Part shown: in pieces, positions 1-5,975 of the stretch
Layout: each line of letters begins with the position of its first letter
Numbering within the stretch: the first letter of the stretch is position 1
From: Paracoccaceae bacterium
GTDB lineage: Bacteria > Pseudomonadota > Alphaproteobacteria > Rhodobacterales > Rhodobacteraceae
DNA length: 9,253 bases
Direction of reading: 5' to 3'
Assembly: GCA_027030435.1 (NCBI GenBank)
Contig: JALVEX010000287.1
Coordinates: 1-9,253, forward strand
Notes under the pieces: model-generated
Database searches by the model: none
Seen by the model: the letters and a program-made list of their open reading frames with translations, nothing else
What the model was told of the DNA's origin: nothing
Translations under genes and position numbers: made by a program

Positions 1-1
1 G

Positions 2-406
2 CCGCTGCCGCTTCTGTTTCGCGAAACGCCCCTCAATTCCATCTGGGAGGGCTCGGGCAACGTGATCTGCCTCGACATCCTGCGCACGCTGGCGCGCGAG
101 CCGCTGGCGGGGGAGGTGCTCGCGGCCGAGCTGGAGGCGGCGCGGGGGCTGAACCGGGAGTATGACGCTGCGCTCGAGGCGCATCGGGCGCGCTGGCCGG
201 CGCTGCCGCCCGAGGGGGAGGCGCGCTGGTTTGCCGAGAGCCTTGGCGGGCTGCTCACCGCCTCGGTGCTCCTGCGCCATCGCCCCGGCGCGGTGGAGGA
301 TGGCTACGTGCGCGCACGGCTTTCGGGCGGGCGCGGGCAGGTGGCGGGGGCTCTTGGCGGGCTGGACGAGGCGGGGATTCTGGCCGAGCTTGGCGGCGCG
401 GGGTGA
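2..406 (+). CDS. aidB: AidB-type acyl-CoA dehydrogenase, C-terminal 134 aa (5' end outside window)
   Basis: This is the tail of a flavin acyl-CoA dehydrogenase-fold protein of the AidB / isovaleryl-CoA dehydrogenase-like branch. The open frame enters from the left edge (codon 1 at position 2) and ends with TGA at 404-406. The diagnostic segment is at the very start of the visible part: RETPLNSIWEGSGNVICLDI, which matches the block near the FAD/C-terminal helices of E. coli AidB and relatives. The rest is an Ala/Leu/Arg-rich helical region ending in a GGLDEAGILAELG-like tail, as in this family. E. coli AidB is about 540 aa, so roughly three quarters of the gene is missing on the left. AidB is induced by alkylation stress and binds DNA; whether this protein does so cannot be judged from the tail. 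It converges on cbbY and is probably unrelated to the carbon fixation genes. The alternative is a generic acyl-CoA dehydrogenase. Confidence 0.82.
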   Translation, partial: PLPLLFRETPLNSIWEGSGNVICLDILRTLAREPLAGEVLAAELEAARGLNREYDAALEAHRARWPALPPEGEARWFAESLGGLLTASVLLRHRPGAVEDGYVRARLSGGRGQVAGALGGLDEAGILAELGGAG

Positions 407-487
407 AAAGCCCGACCGCGGGGAGTGTGGCCGGCGGCGGGGATATTTATGGACCAGTGATGGAAGGATAGCCGCGGATTGCCGGTG
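407..487. other. Convergent intergenic gap between aidB tail and cbbY
   Basis: This 81-nt spacer separates two converging genes. It has a short CCCG/CGGG inverted repeat (411-414 and 419-422), and a GCCGG/CCGGC pair (481-485 and 493-497) that overlaps the cbbY stop codon. Neither is followed by a clear T-run in its gene's direction, so no convincing intrinsic terminator can be called. Termination may be Rho-dependent. The run GGGGATATTTATGG is the only AT-rich patch. Confidence 0.5.
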
Positions 488-1186
488 TCACGCCGGCGGA
501 AAGCGCAGTTCCTCGGGGAGGTTGGGGCGCGCGAGGCTTTCGATCACCCATTCCGCTTCCCGGAAATCCTCCTCGGCCGTATAGGCGGAGGGGGTGACGA
601 GAACGCGCAGGCCGGCGCCCCTGGCGGAGAGGAGGCCGTTGCGGCTGTCTTCAAAAGCGATGCAGCTTTCGGGCGGCAGGGCGAGCTGCTCCAGCGCCAG
701 CAGGAAGACATCGGGCGCCGGCTTCTTGGCCGCGACCATGTCGCCCGCGGCGATGGTATCGAAGATTTCGCCGGCCGGCCTGCCCCAGCAGCATTCTGCC
801 AGCGCCTCCACATTGGGGAGGTTGGTGGTGGTGGCGACGGCGATCCTGAGCCCGGCCTTGCGGGCGGAGGCGATCAGATCGGCCACGCCGGGGCGCAGGG
901 CGAGGCCGCCCGCGGCCAGGATTTCGCTGTAGCGGGCCGTCTTTTCGCGGTGGAGGCGGGCGATGTCTTCCGCGCCGAGCGGGCGCTCGGCCTCGGGCAG
1001 CGTGGCCTGGAAGGCGCGGATGCGCTCCTTGCCGCCGGTGGTGCGCAGGAGCCTGCGGTAGAGCGCGCGATCCCACCGCCAGGGAAGGCCCCACCGGGAG
1101 AAGGTTTCGTTGAAGGCCCGGCGGTGGGCCTCTTCCGTTTCGGCGAGGGTGCCGTCCACATCGAAGATCAGGGCCTTGAGGGGCAT
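488..1186 (-). CDS. cbbY: CbbY, HAD-family sugar bisphosphate phosphatase
   Basis: The predicted 232-aa HAD-superfamily phosphatase belongs to the CbbY subfamily. Characterised CbbY proteins dephosphorylate xylulose-1,5-bisphosphate, a misfire product that inhibits RuBisCO, in the cytoplasm. Visible motifs in order: motif I FDVDGTLAETEE with nucleophile D9 and acid/base D11; an alpha-helical cap with the CbbY-typical TTGGKERI at 49-56; motif II around VATTTN (T119-T121); motif III lysine K155 in AAKKPAPDVF; motif IV FEDSRNG with E179 and D180. The length is normal. The ATG start at 1186 sits directly before the first beta strand and has only a weak Shine-Dalgarno. The gene begins 19 nt inside the end of cbbZ, so translational coupling is likely. 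It is the last gene of the minus-strand cluster. The family is strongly supported; the exact substrate is inferred from the RuBisCO context. Confidence 0.9.
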   Translation of the reverse strand: MPLKALIFDVDGTLAETEEAHRRAFNETFSRWGLPWRWDRALYRRLLRTTGGKERIRAFQATLPEAERPLGAEDIARLHREKTARYSEILAAGGLALRPGVADLIASARKAGLRIAVATTTNLPNVEALAECCWGRPAGEIFDTIAAGDMVAAKKPAPDVFLLALEQLALPPESCIAFEDSRNGLLSARGAGLRVLVTPSAYTAEEDFREAEWVIESLARPNLPEELRFPPA

Positions 1187-1833
1187 GGGGCGCGGCTTTC
1201 GATCCAGGGGCCAAGGGCGGCGAAATCGGCAAAGGCGAACTCATGGGGGAGTTCGCTCACCGGCTTCTTGCGATAGCCGCCGGTGAAAAGCGCGAAGGGC
1301 AGGCCCGCGCGGCGCGCGGTTTCGGCGTCCACCTCGCTGTCGCCCACATAGAGGCAGGTTTCTTCCCCGAGAAGCTTCAGGCACTGGCGCAGGGGGGCGG
1401 GATCGGGCTTTTTCACCCCGAGCGTATCGCCCCCCACCACGGCCGCGAAGAAATCCTCCATTTCCAGCAGGCGCAGGATCTCGCGCGCGGGCGCTTCGGG
1501 CTTGTTGGTGCACAGGCCGAGCTTGTGGCCGCGCGCCTTCAGGCTTTCCAGAAGCGGCAGGAGGTTGGGGTAAGGCGTGGTGAGCGTGGCGGGATCGGCG
1601 TCGTAATGGCGCATGAACACGCCCACCAGGCGCGCGTGCTCGCTTTCGGGGATGCCGGCGGCCTGCATGGCGAGCGCCACGAGGCGGGGCACGCCGTTGC
1701 CGATGTAGCTGATGACGGTTTCGAGGCTCAGGGGCGGCTTGCCCTCTTCGGCCAGCATCCTGTTGCAGGCCGCATGAAGATCGGGCGCGCTGTGGATCAG
1801 CGTGCCGTCGAGATCGAAGACGATGGCCTTCAC
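1168..1833 (-). CDS. cbbZ: CbbZ/Gph, 2-phosphoglycolate phosphatase
   Basis: The HAD-family phosphatase, 221 aa from the chosen start, is of the Gph/CbbZ type. It hydrolyses 2-phosphoglycolate, the product of RuBisCO oxygenation, to glycolate as the first step of photorespiratory salvage. Motif I is FDLDGTLIHSAPDL (D7 and D9); the cap carries YIGNGVPRLV, typical of Gph. Motif II is LCTNKP (T109 with K111), motif III K142 in GVKKPDP, and motif IV YVGDSEVDAETARRAG with D165 and D169. Two GTG starts are possible. I prefer the one at 1833: it overlaps the upstream TGA as GTGA, has an AAGGAAGG element just before it, and leaves KAIVFDLDG at the usual distance from the N-terminus. The longer start at 1848 would add only EGRR-like residues. 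Tight coupling to the thioredoxin-like gene upstream and cbbY downstream indicates one transcript. Confidence 0.92.
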   Translation of the reverse strand: MKAIVFDLDGTLIHSAPDLHAACNRMLAEEGKPPLSLETVISYIGNGVPRLVALAMQAAGIPESEHARLVGVFMRHYDADPATLTTPYPNLLPLLESLKARGHKLGLCTNKPEAPAREILRLLEMEDFFAAVVGGDTLGVKKPDPAPLRQCLKLLGEETCLYVGDSEVDAETARRAGLPFALFTGGYRKKPVSELPHEFAFADFAALGPWIESRAPCPSRP

Positions 1834-2390
1834 GCGCCTTCCTTCCACTTGATCGAGCAGCCCATGGAGGGGATCTGCTCCTCGGGGCCGCGGCCTGTTT
1901 CGGCGACCTGCTTCATCGCCTCGTAGAGATCGCGGCGCAGATCGGGCGGGCCGGCCTCGCGGCGGGAGGCATCGAGGCGGCCGCGGTACTGGAGGGCGAG
2001 ATCCTTGTTGTAGCCGAAGAAATCGGGGGTGCAGACGGCGCCGTAGGCCCGCGCCACCTCCTGGCTTTCGTCGAATAGATAGGGGAAGGGAAAGCCCCGC
2101 TCCTCGGCCATCTTCTTCATGTTCTCGAAGCTGTCCTGGGGGTAGGCCTCGGGATCGTTGGAGGAGATCGCCACCACGCCGATGCCGAGTTTCTGAAGGT
2201 CGCGGGCATCGCGGATGATGCGATCGAGCACCGCCAGCACATAGGGGCAGTGATTGCAGATGAACATCACCAGCGTGCCCTTTTCGCCCTTGACGTCATC
2301 GAGCGTCCATATCCTGCCGTCGGTGCCGGGGAGAGCGAAATCCGGCGCCGGACGGCCGAAATCGCAGACGGGTGGGGTGAGAGTGGCCAT
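1830..2390 (-). CDS. Thioredoxin-fold / peroxiredoxin-like protein with CNHCP motif
   Basis: The 186-aa cytoplasmic protein has a thioredoxin-like fold. It belongs to the AhpC/TSA- or redoxin-related proteins that carry a CxxC in the form FICNHCPYV. The N-terminus GRPAPDFALPGTDGRIWTLDD is the usual peroxiredoxin/TlpA entry strand. C45 and C48 form the CxxC, and SSNDPEAYPQDSFENM follows the second strand as in this family. C120 in AVCTPDFFGY takes the place near the cis-Pro loop (TPDFF), and C178 sits in the conserved tail SMGCSIKWK. No signal peptide or membrane segment is visible. The ATG start is preceded at 7 nt by AAGGAGG. Known relatives are thiol oxidoreductases or peroxidases of mostly undefined substrate, so the substrate here is unknown. 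It lies 81 nt after the MBL gene and overlaps cbbZ by 4 nt, so it is co-translated with the phosphatases. A role in redox protection or regulation of the Calvin cycle is inference only. Confidence 0.85.
   Translation of the reverse strand: MATLTPPVCDFGRPAPDFALPGTDGRIWTLDDVKGEKGTLVMFICNHCPYVLAVLDRIIRDARDLQKLGIGVVAISSNDPEAYPQDSFENMKKMAEERGFPFPYLFDESQEVARAYGAVCTPDFFGYNKDLALQYRGRLDASRREAGPPDLRRDLYEAMKQVAETGRGPEEQIPSMGCSIKWKEGA
1837..1844 (-). promoter_or_regulatory. Ribosome binding site deciding the cbbZ start
   Basis: The minus strand reads AAGGAAGG CGC GTG. The AAGGA core lies 6 nt upstream of the GTG at 1833, which itself shares bases with the preceding stop codon (GTGA). This supports the shorter cbbZ product and a stop-restart mode of translation. 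Confidence 0.6.
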
Positions 2391-2426
2391 TGTCTTGCCT
2401 CCTTGATGCTTGATGTTCCTGCGTTC

Positions 2427-2454
2427 GGGGCGCGGGGCAGGGCAGGGCGTTGGG
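2427..2454 (+). other. G-rich tract with G-quadruplex pattern between MBL and thioredoxin-like genes
   Basis: Five G-runs occur in series on the plus strand: G4, 3-nt spacer, G4, 2-nt spacer, G3, 2-nt spacer, G3, 4-nt spacer, G3. This fits a G-quadruplex consensus on the template strand of the minus-strand transcript. It fills much of the 81-nt gap, upstream of the thioredoxin-like gene's Shine-Dalgarno at 2398-2404. In a high-GC genome such tracts can be accidental. Confidence 0.35.
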
Positions 2455-2471
2455 CCCGGCCCGGCCGCATT

Positions 2472-3404
2472 CTAGCCCTGAAGCGGCACGAAGCGATAGC
2501 TTTCATCGCCGATCTTCTCGGCCTTGCCGATGCCCGGATGGGCGATGTGATAGGCGATCAGGGTGATATCATTGCGCGAGAGGTGATCGAGCAGGGCCAG
2601 GCGTGTTTGCGCGGCCATTTCCCCATCCTGATCGCGCGCCGAAACCCAGCCGGGGCGCTCGAAGGCGACGATATCGTTGGTGAGCGCATCGCCCACCACC
2701 ATCACCTGCCCGGAGGGGGTGGTGATCTCGTAGGAGCAATGGCCGGGGCTGTGGCCGAAGGTGGGATGAGCCTTCACGCCGGGCAGAAGCTCGGGCGCAC
2801 CCTCGAACAGGGTGAAGAAATCCGCCCCGAGGAGATCGAGCCGCCGTTTGGCGCCGGCCGCGAAGGGCTTGCGGTTCTGATCGATCCGGTCCAGCGTTTC
2901 GGGATCGCTCCAGTATTCGAATTCGACCTTGCCCATCATGTGCTCGGCTTCGGTGAAGGTGGGTTCGTCGAAATCATCGAGCACGCCCCAGAGGTGATCG
3001 GGATGGCCATGGGTGAAGATCACATGGCTCACATCCCCGAGCCCGACACCGATTTCATCGAGCGCATCGGGAAGCTCGCCCACAGTATCCTGAAATCCGG
3101 TGCCCGAGCCCGTATCGAACAGCACCGTATGCGTGCCGTCGCGCAGGAGGGTGACGTTGCAGGGCGGGGTCAGCCGCTCGGGGATGGCTTCGATGCCATG
3201 GCGCTTCAGGAGGGCCAGAAGCTCATCCTGCGGCGCCTTTTCGTAAACCGCCTTGCCGGAGAGCACGAGATGGCCGTCCGAAAGACTGTCGATTCGGATG
3301 TTGCCGGCTTCGATGGTGCCGAGCGACCAGACGCGCGCGGGCAGCCCGGCGGCCAGGGCGGCGGCGCCTGTGGCGGTGAGGAAATTGCGGCGGGTGATCT
3401 TCAT
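2472..3404 (-). CDS. Tat-exported metallo-beta-lactamase-fold hydrolase
   Basis: The predicted 310-aa zinc hydrolase has the MBL fold and is probably periplasmic. The start at 3404 is chosen because AAGGAG lies 7 nt upstream and because it places a twin-arginine signal at the N-terminus: TRRNFLTATG (R5, R6) followed by an Ala/Leu-rich stretch to about residue 23. A longer in-frame start at 3455 would bury this signal. Metal-site residues visible are H132, H134, D136 and H137 in FTHGHPDHLWG, H218 in GHSPGH, D239 in VVGDALTND, and H286 or H289 near AYHIAHPG, so both metal sites look complete. The overall pattern resembles the methyl parathion hydrolase / AHL-lactonase-like branch, whose members open lactones or cleave esters; the true substrate is unknown. 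The gene sits after a 300-nt gap from rpe and 81 nt before the thioredoxin-like gene. It is not a known Calvin-cycle component. Confidence 0.88.
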   Translation of the reverse strand: MKITRRNFLTATGAAALAAGLPARVWSLGTIEAGNIRIDSLSDGHLVLSGKAVYEKAPQDELLALLKRHGIEAIPERLTPPCNVTLLRDGTHTVLFDTGSGTGFQDTVGELPDALDEIGVGLGDVSHVIFTHGHPDHLWGVLDDFDEPTFTEAEHMMGKVEFEYWSDPETLDRIDQNRKPFAAGAKRRLDLLGADFFTLFEGAPELLPGVKAHPTFGHSPGHCSYEITTPSGQVMVVGDALTNDIVAFERPGWVSARDQDGEMAAQTRLALLDHLSRNDITLIAYHIAHPGIGKAEKIGDESYRFVPLQG

Positions 3405-3411
3405 GCGGGTT

Positions 3412-3417
3412 CTCCTT
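3412..3417 (-). promoter_or_regulatory. Shine-Dalgarno of the MBL hydrolase gene
   Basis: The minus strand has AAGGAG then AACCCGC (7 nt) then ATG. This decides the start at 3404, which gives an intact Tat signal, over the upstream in-frame start at 3455. Confidence 0.75.
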
Positions 3418-3479
3418 GCTGGGCTTCGTCGGGCCTCTGGCGGCGCGCCTTGCATCCATATGTTTGAATGTCACATGCG

Positions 3480-3508
3480 AATATCGCCATATGCGGCGGC
3501 TGCGTCCA
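3480..3508 (-). promoter_or_regulatory. Candidate promoter for the MBL-cbbZ-cbbY transcript, with overlapping palindrome
   Basis: On the minus strand a TGGACG hexamer (3508-3503) is followed after exactly 17 nt by GATATT (3485-3480). Each matches 4 of 6 positions of the sigma-70 consensus, and both lie in the AT-rich part of the gap about 75-105 nt before the MBL start. The inverted repeat GCGAATATCGC (3477-3487) covers the -10 hexamer and could be an operator. Matches of this quality are common by chance, so this is a proposal only. Confidence 0.3.
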
Positions 3509-3704
3509 GCCCGTTTGCCGCCATTGCACGCCGCTTCGGCAATATGCCGCATTTCGGGCCGTGCGGGAAAAAGCGATGGGCCCATGCGTTCGATGTTTCC
3601 CTGCGAGAGCCATCTTGCTCCGGGCAAACCGTTTCGAGATCGGGCAGCATGGCTGTGGGCTGGACGTGCTCGCCTGAAGCCGTGGGGGGGCGATCCGAAG
3701 CCCT

Positions 3705-4400
3705 CTACGCCGCCAGCGCCTTTTCGGCCGCCTCGCGGATGGCGCGGATGTTTGCGCCGTAAACCTCGGGCTTCTCCACCGAGCCGCCCTTGAACACCGC
3801 CGAGCCCGCCACCAGCACATCGGCGCCCGCCGCCGCCACCAGCGGCGCGGTTTCGGGGGTGATGCCGCCGTCCACCTGGATGTGGATCTCGCGATCGCCG
3901 ATCATCTCGCGCACGCGGGCCACCTTCTCCACCGCCGAGGGGATGAACTTCTGCCCGCCGAAGCCGGGGTTGACGCTCATCACCAGCACCATGTCGAGCA
4001 TGTCGAGCAGATATTCGATGCTCTCGGGCGGCGTGCCGGGGTTGAGCGAAACGCCGGCCTTCACCCCCTGGGCCCTGATCGCCTGGATGGTGCGGTGGAT
4101 ATGGGGGCCGGCCTCCATGTGGGCCACGATCATGTCGGCGCCCGCCTCGGCATAGGCCTCGATATAGGGATCGACGGGGGCGATCATCAGGTGCACGTCC
4201 ATGAAGGTCTTCACATGCGGGCGGAAGGCCTTCACCGCGGGCGGGCCGAAGGTGAGATTGGGCACGAAATGGCCGTCCATCACATCCACATGCACCCAGT
4301 CGGCGCCCTGATCCTCGATGGCGCGGATCTCGGCGCCGAAATTGGCGAAATCGGCCGAGAGGATGGAAGGGGCGATCCTGATCTTGCGGTCAAACGACAT
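3705..4400 (-). CDS. cbbE: Ribulose-phosphate 3-epimerase
   Basis: The 231-aa TIM-barrel enzyme (Rpe/CbbE) interconverts ribulose-5-phosphate and xylulose-5-phosphate in the regeneration phase of the Calvin cycle and in the pentose phosphate pathway. Signature blocks: IAPSILSADFANFG (S12), WVHVDVMDGHFVPNLTFGP with metal ligands H37 and D39 and conserved M41, D42; MDVHLMI with H70; VNPGFGGQKF phosphate loop (146-149); QVDGGI with D177; and the second phosphate loop VAGSAVF. D39 and D177 are the expected acid/base pair. The length is typical. The ATG at 4400 is chosen over an in-frame GTG at 4448 because it gives the usual N-terminus, follows a GGGAAAGAG-type ribosome site, and because the GTG lies inside the hairpin at 4443-4473. 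It follows cbbM by 96 nt and is probably the last gene of the upstream transcription unit. Confidence 0.96.
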   Translation of the reverse strand: MSFDRKIRIAPSILSADFANFGAEIRAIEDQGADWVHVDVMDGHFVPNLTFGPPAVKAFRPHVKTFMDVHLMIAPVDPYIEAYAEAGADMIVAHMEAGPHIHRTIQAIRAQGVKAGVSLNPGTPPESIEYLLDMLDMVLVMSVNPGFGGQKFIPSAVEKVARVREMIGDREIHIQVDGGITPETAPLVAAAGADVLVAGSAVFKGGSVEKPEVYGANIRAIREAAEKALAA

Positions 4401-4442
4401 GGTGCGGCTCTTTCCCTGAAGGAGTGTTGCAGATGCTTGGTC

Positions 4443-4473
4443 CGGCACGGGCGAATCTCCGCCGCCCGTGCCG
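4443..4473 (-). terminator. Strong hairpin 3' of cbbM (11-bp perfect stem, no U-run)
   Basis: CGGCACGGGCG (4443-4453) and CGCCCGTGCCG (4463-4473) form a perfect 11-bp GC-rich stem with a 9-nt loop, 23 nt after the cbbM stop codon. In the direction of cbbM transcription the stem is followed by GACCAAG, so it lacks the U-tract of a standard intrinsic terminator. The T-rich side (CTTTCTT) lies on the opposite strand. It may therefore act as a partial terminator or as a 3' block to exonucleases that stabilises cbbM mRNA, or stop antisense transcription. A smaller CCGG-CGAA-CCGG hairpin (4483-4494) lies between it and the stop codon. The structure is seen directly; the role is inferred. Confidence 0.7.
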
Positions 4474-4496
4474 CTTTCTTATCCGGTTCGCCGGCC

Positions 4497-5885
4497 TCAC
4501 GCAGCCGAATTGATGCGCAGGGCCTCGCGCCAGCCGGGGAAGAGCTTGTCGGCATCATGCGGGAAGCTCTCGAAGGCGCGGGCGAATTCCTTGTGCTCCT
4601 TGGCGAATTCCAGCGGATCGGCGCCTTCCTTCCAGCACTGTTCGGCCTGGCGCAGGGAGGTGGCGCCGGCCGCGGCGCCGTCCACATGGCCGAAGGAGCC
4701 GCCGCCGGCGGTCAGGATCAGGTTGGAGTGGCCGAGGTTCTCGAAGAAGCCCGGCATCCTGAGCGCGTTCATGCCCCCCGAGATGATCGGGGTGGTCGGG
4801 TTCATGCCGAGCCATTCCTGATGGTAGAAGGGGCCGTCGACGCTGTCTTCGGTGATCATGTGGGCGATGATGGTATCGTCCTTCTCGCCCTCCATCTTGC
4901 CATAGCCCATGGTGCCCACATGGATGCCCGAGGCCCCCTGAAGGCGCGCCATCTTGGCCAGCACGAAGGCGGTGTAGCCGCGCATGGAACTGGGCGAGGT
5001 GACGGCGCCGTGGCCGGCGCGGTGATAATGCAGATACTGCTTGGGGAAGGTGCGCCGGGCGGTGGTGATCGCCTGCGGGCCGGTCACATAGCCATCCACC
5101 AGGAAGGCGCAGTGATCGGCGTCGGGGCCGAAGGTTTCGAGGATGTATTCTCCGCGGTGGATCATCTCGCGATAATCATCGGCGGTGATGTTCCAGGAAA
5201 ACAGCTTCGCTTCGCCGGTTTCATCCTGGGCGCGCTTCATCGCCTCATGCACGAGCTGCACGGTTTCCTTGAACGGCGCAAACACCTGGTTGCCCTGGGG
5301 TTCGTCGTTCTTGATGAAATCGCCGCCAAGCCAGAAATCATAGCAGGCATCGGCGAACTGCTGCGGCCTGAGGCCGAGCTTGGGCTTGATGATCGTGCCG
5401 ACGATGAAGCCGCCGTTCACCACCGGCCGGCCGAGCACCCGCCACAGATCGGAGATCGTGGTGGAGGGGCCGTCGAACAGGCGCAGATAGGCGGGCGGCA
5501 CGTAGAAATCATGCATCTTGGCATAGGCCACGTCGCCCATGCCCTGGTTGTTGCCGATGGTGAGCGTGAGGAAGCTCGCGAGCATCGCCCGCCCGTCGAT
5601 CACGTTGCGGTCAAACAGCTCGATCGGATAGGCGATCTTCATGATCTCCTTTTCCTCGTCGATCTCATAGACGATCGCATCCACGCTGCGGGTGAAATCA
5701 TCGGTGGTGGACACCTCCACATTGGTCCCGGTGGAACTTTCGGCGGCGAAATGGGCCGCGGTCTGGAGATAGTTGCCGAAGCCCTCCTTGGGTTTCATGA
5801 TGTAGGTGACAAGCACATGCTTGCCATCCTTGATCAGATCGGCTTCATTGAGGCTCAGATCGGCATAACGGTCTGACTGGTCCAT
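4497..5885 (-). CDS. cbbM: Form II RuBisCO large subunit (ribulose-1,5-bisphosphate carboxylase/oxygenase)
   Basis: The 462-aa CbbM carboxylates (or oxygenates) ribulose-1,5-bisphosphate in the cytoplasm. Form II enzymes are homo-oligomers of the large subunit with no small subunit, and none is encoded nearby. The N-terminus MDQSDRYADLSLNEADLI and most blocks closely follow Rhodospirillum rubrum CbbM, with a one-residue insertion near residue 38 that shifts numbering by one. Catalytic residues are all present: E49 and N112 (AESSTGTN, GNNQGMGD), K167 in GTIIKPKLG, the carbamylated K192 with D194 and E195 in GGDFIKNDEPQGNQ, H288 in HYHRAGHGA, loop-6 K330 in TMGYGKMEG, S369 in IISGGMNA, and GGGSFGH phosphate binding. 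A strong AGGAGG lies 8 nt before the ATG. It has hairpins on both flanks. Form II implies low CO2/O2 specificity, suiting low-oxygen or high-CO2 growth (inference). Confidence 0.99.
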   Translation of the reverse strand: MDQSDRYADLSLNEADLIKDGKHVLVTYIMKPKEGFGNYLQTAAHFAAESSTGTNVEVSTTDDFTRSVDAIVYEIDEEKEIMKIAYPIELFDRNVIDGRAMLASFLTLTIGNNQGMGDVAYAKMHDFYVPPAYLRLFDGPSTTISDLWRVLGRPVVNGGFIVGTIIKPKLGLRPQQFADACYDFWLGGDFIKNDEPQGNQVFAPFKETVQLVHEAMKRAQDETGEAKLFSWNITADDYREMIHRGEYILETFGPDADHCAFLVDGYVTGPQAITTARRTFPKQYLHYHRAGHGAVTSPSSMRGYTAFVLAKMARLQGASGIHVGTMGYGKMEGEKDDTIIAHMITEDSVDGPFYHQEWLGMNPTTPIISGGMNALRMPGFFENLGHSNLILTAGGGSFGHVDGAAAGATSLRQAEQCWKEGADPLEFAKEHKEFARAFESFPHDADKLFPGWREALRINSAA

Positions 5886-5893
5886 TGGTTTTT

Positions 5894-5899
5894 CCTCCT
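5894..5899 (-). promoter_or_regulatory. Strong Shine-Dalgarno of cbbM
   Basis: The minus strand reads AGGAGG, then AAAAACCA (8 nt), then ATG. The near-perfect site in an A-rich, unstructured leader, right after the hairpin at 5918-5955, fits very high translation of RuBisCO. Confidence 0.85.
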
Positions 5900-5917
5900 G
5901 GATCGGTTTTCGGTTGT

Positions 5918-5955
5918 TGCCGGCGGGCGGTCTGTGGAAGGGGCGCCCGCCGGCA
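5918..5955 (-). promoter_or_regulatory. 12-bp perfect hairpin in the fba-cbbM gap
   Basis: TGCCGGCGGGCG (5918-5929) is perfectly complementary to CGCCCGCCGGCA (5944-5955), giving a 12-bp GC-rich stem with a 14-nt loop in the 90-nt leader between fba and cbbM. In the transcript it sits about 20 nt after the fba stop and just over 30 nt before the cbbM ATG, upstream of its AGGAGG. The sequence after the stem, ACAACCGAAAACCG, has no U-run, so this is not a standard intrinsic terminator. A 5' protective or processing structure for a cbbM-rich mRNA segment, or a 3' protective end for fba, is more likely. Role inferred. Confidence 0.7.
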
Positions 5956-5975
5956 TTCTCATCAGGGGCCCGCGC

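Larger units (their letters stand above)
3405..3704. other. 300-nt intergenic region between rpe and the MBL gene
   Basis: No credible gene is seen here; open frames crossing it on both strands look like chance readings with no recognisable family. The part nearest the MBL gene (about 3451-3500) is clearly richer in A and T than the surroundings and holds two CATATG words (3457-3462 and 3488-3493) plus the short inverted repeat GCGAATATCGC (3477-3487). ATGGGCCCAT at 3576-3585 is a perfect palindrome. Just past the rpe stop there is only a weak GGGC/GCCC pairing and no U-run, so no clear terminator. The region most likely holds the promoter of the MBL-Trx-cbbZ-cbbY group and the 3' end of the upstream transcript. 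Confidence 0.6.

Noticed and set aside
479..1276. Plus-strand open frame opposite cbbY
   Set aside because: The minus strand encodes a complete HAD enzyme with all motifs; the plus reading has low-complexity GGGGD-like runs and no homology signs.
3223..3627. Minus-strand frame spanning the gap and the start of the MBL gene
   Set aside because: It overlaps the Tat-signal MBL gene in another frame and shows no recognisable features.
3468..3677. Small Cys-containing plus-strand frame in the rpe-MBL gap (starts MSHANIAICGGC)
   Set aside because: No Shine-Dalgarno before the ATG, no known family, and the frame overlaps the AT-rich promoter-like patch. The Cys pattern looks accidental.
3614..3704. 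Possible intrinsic terminator after rpe
   Set aside because: Only short 4-bp pairings (for example GGGC/GCCC and TTGC/GCAA) are present and none is followed by a U-run on the sense strand.
4401..4448. N-terminal extension of rpe from the GTG at 4448
   Set aside because: The extra 16 residues are not typical of the family, the GTG lies inside the stem of the 3' cbbM hairpin, and the ATG at 4400 gives the standard N-terminus.
3882..5876. Very long plus-strand open frame (664 codons) opposite rpe and cbbM
   Set aside because: It is antisense to two unmistakable genes, is full of His/Gly/Ala as expected for the reverse reading of high-GC coding DNA, and shows no family motif or ribosome site.
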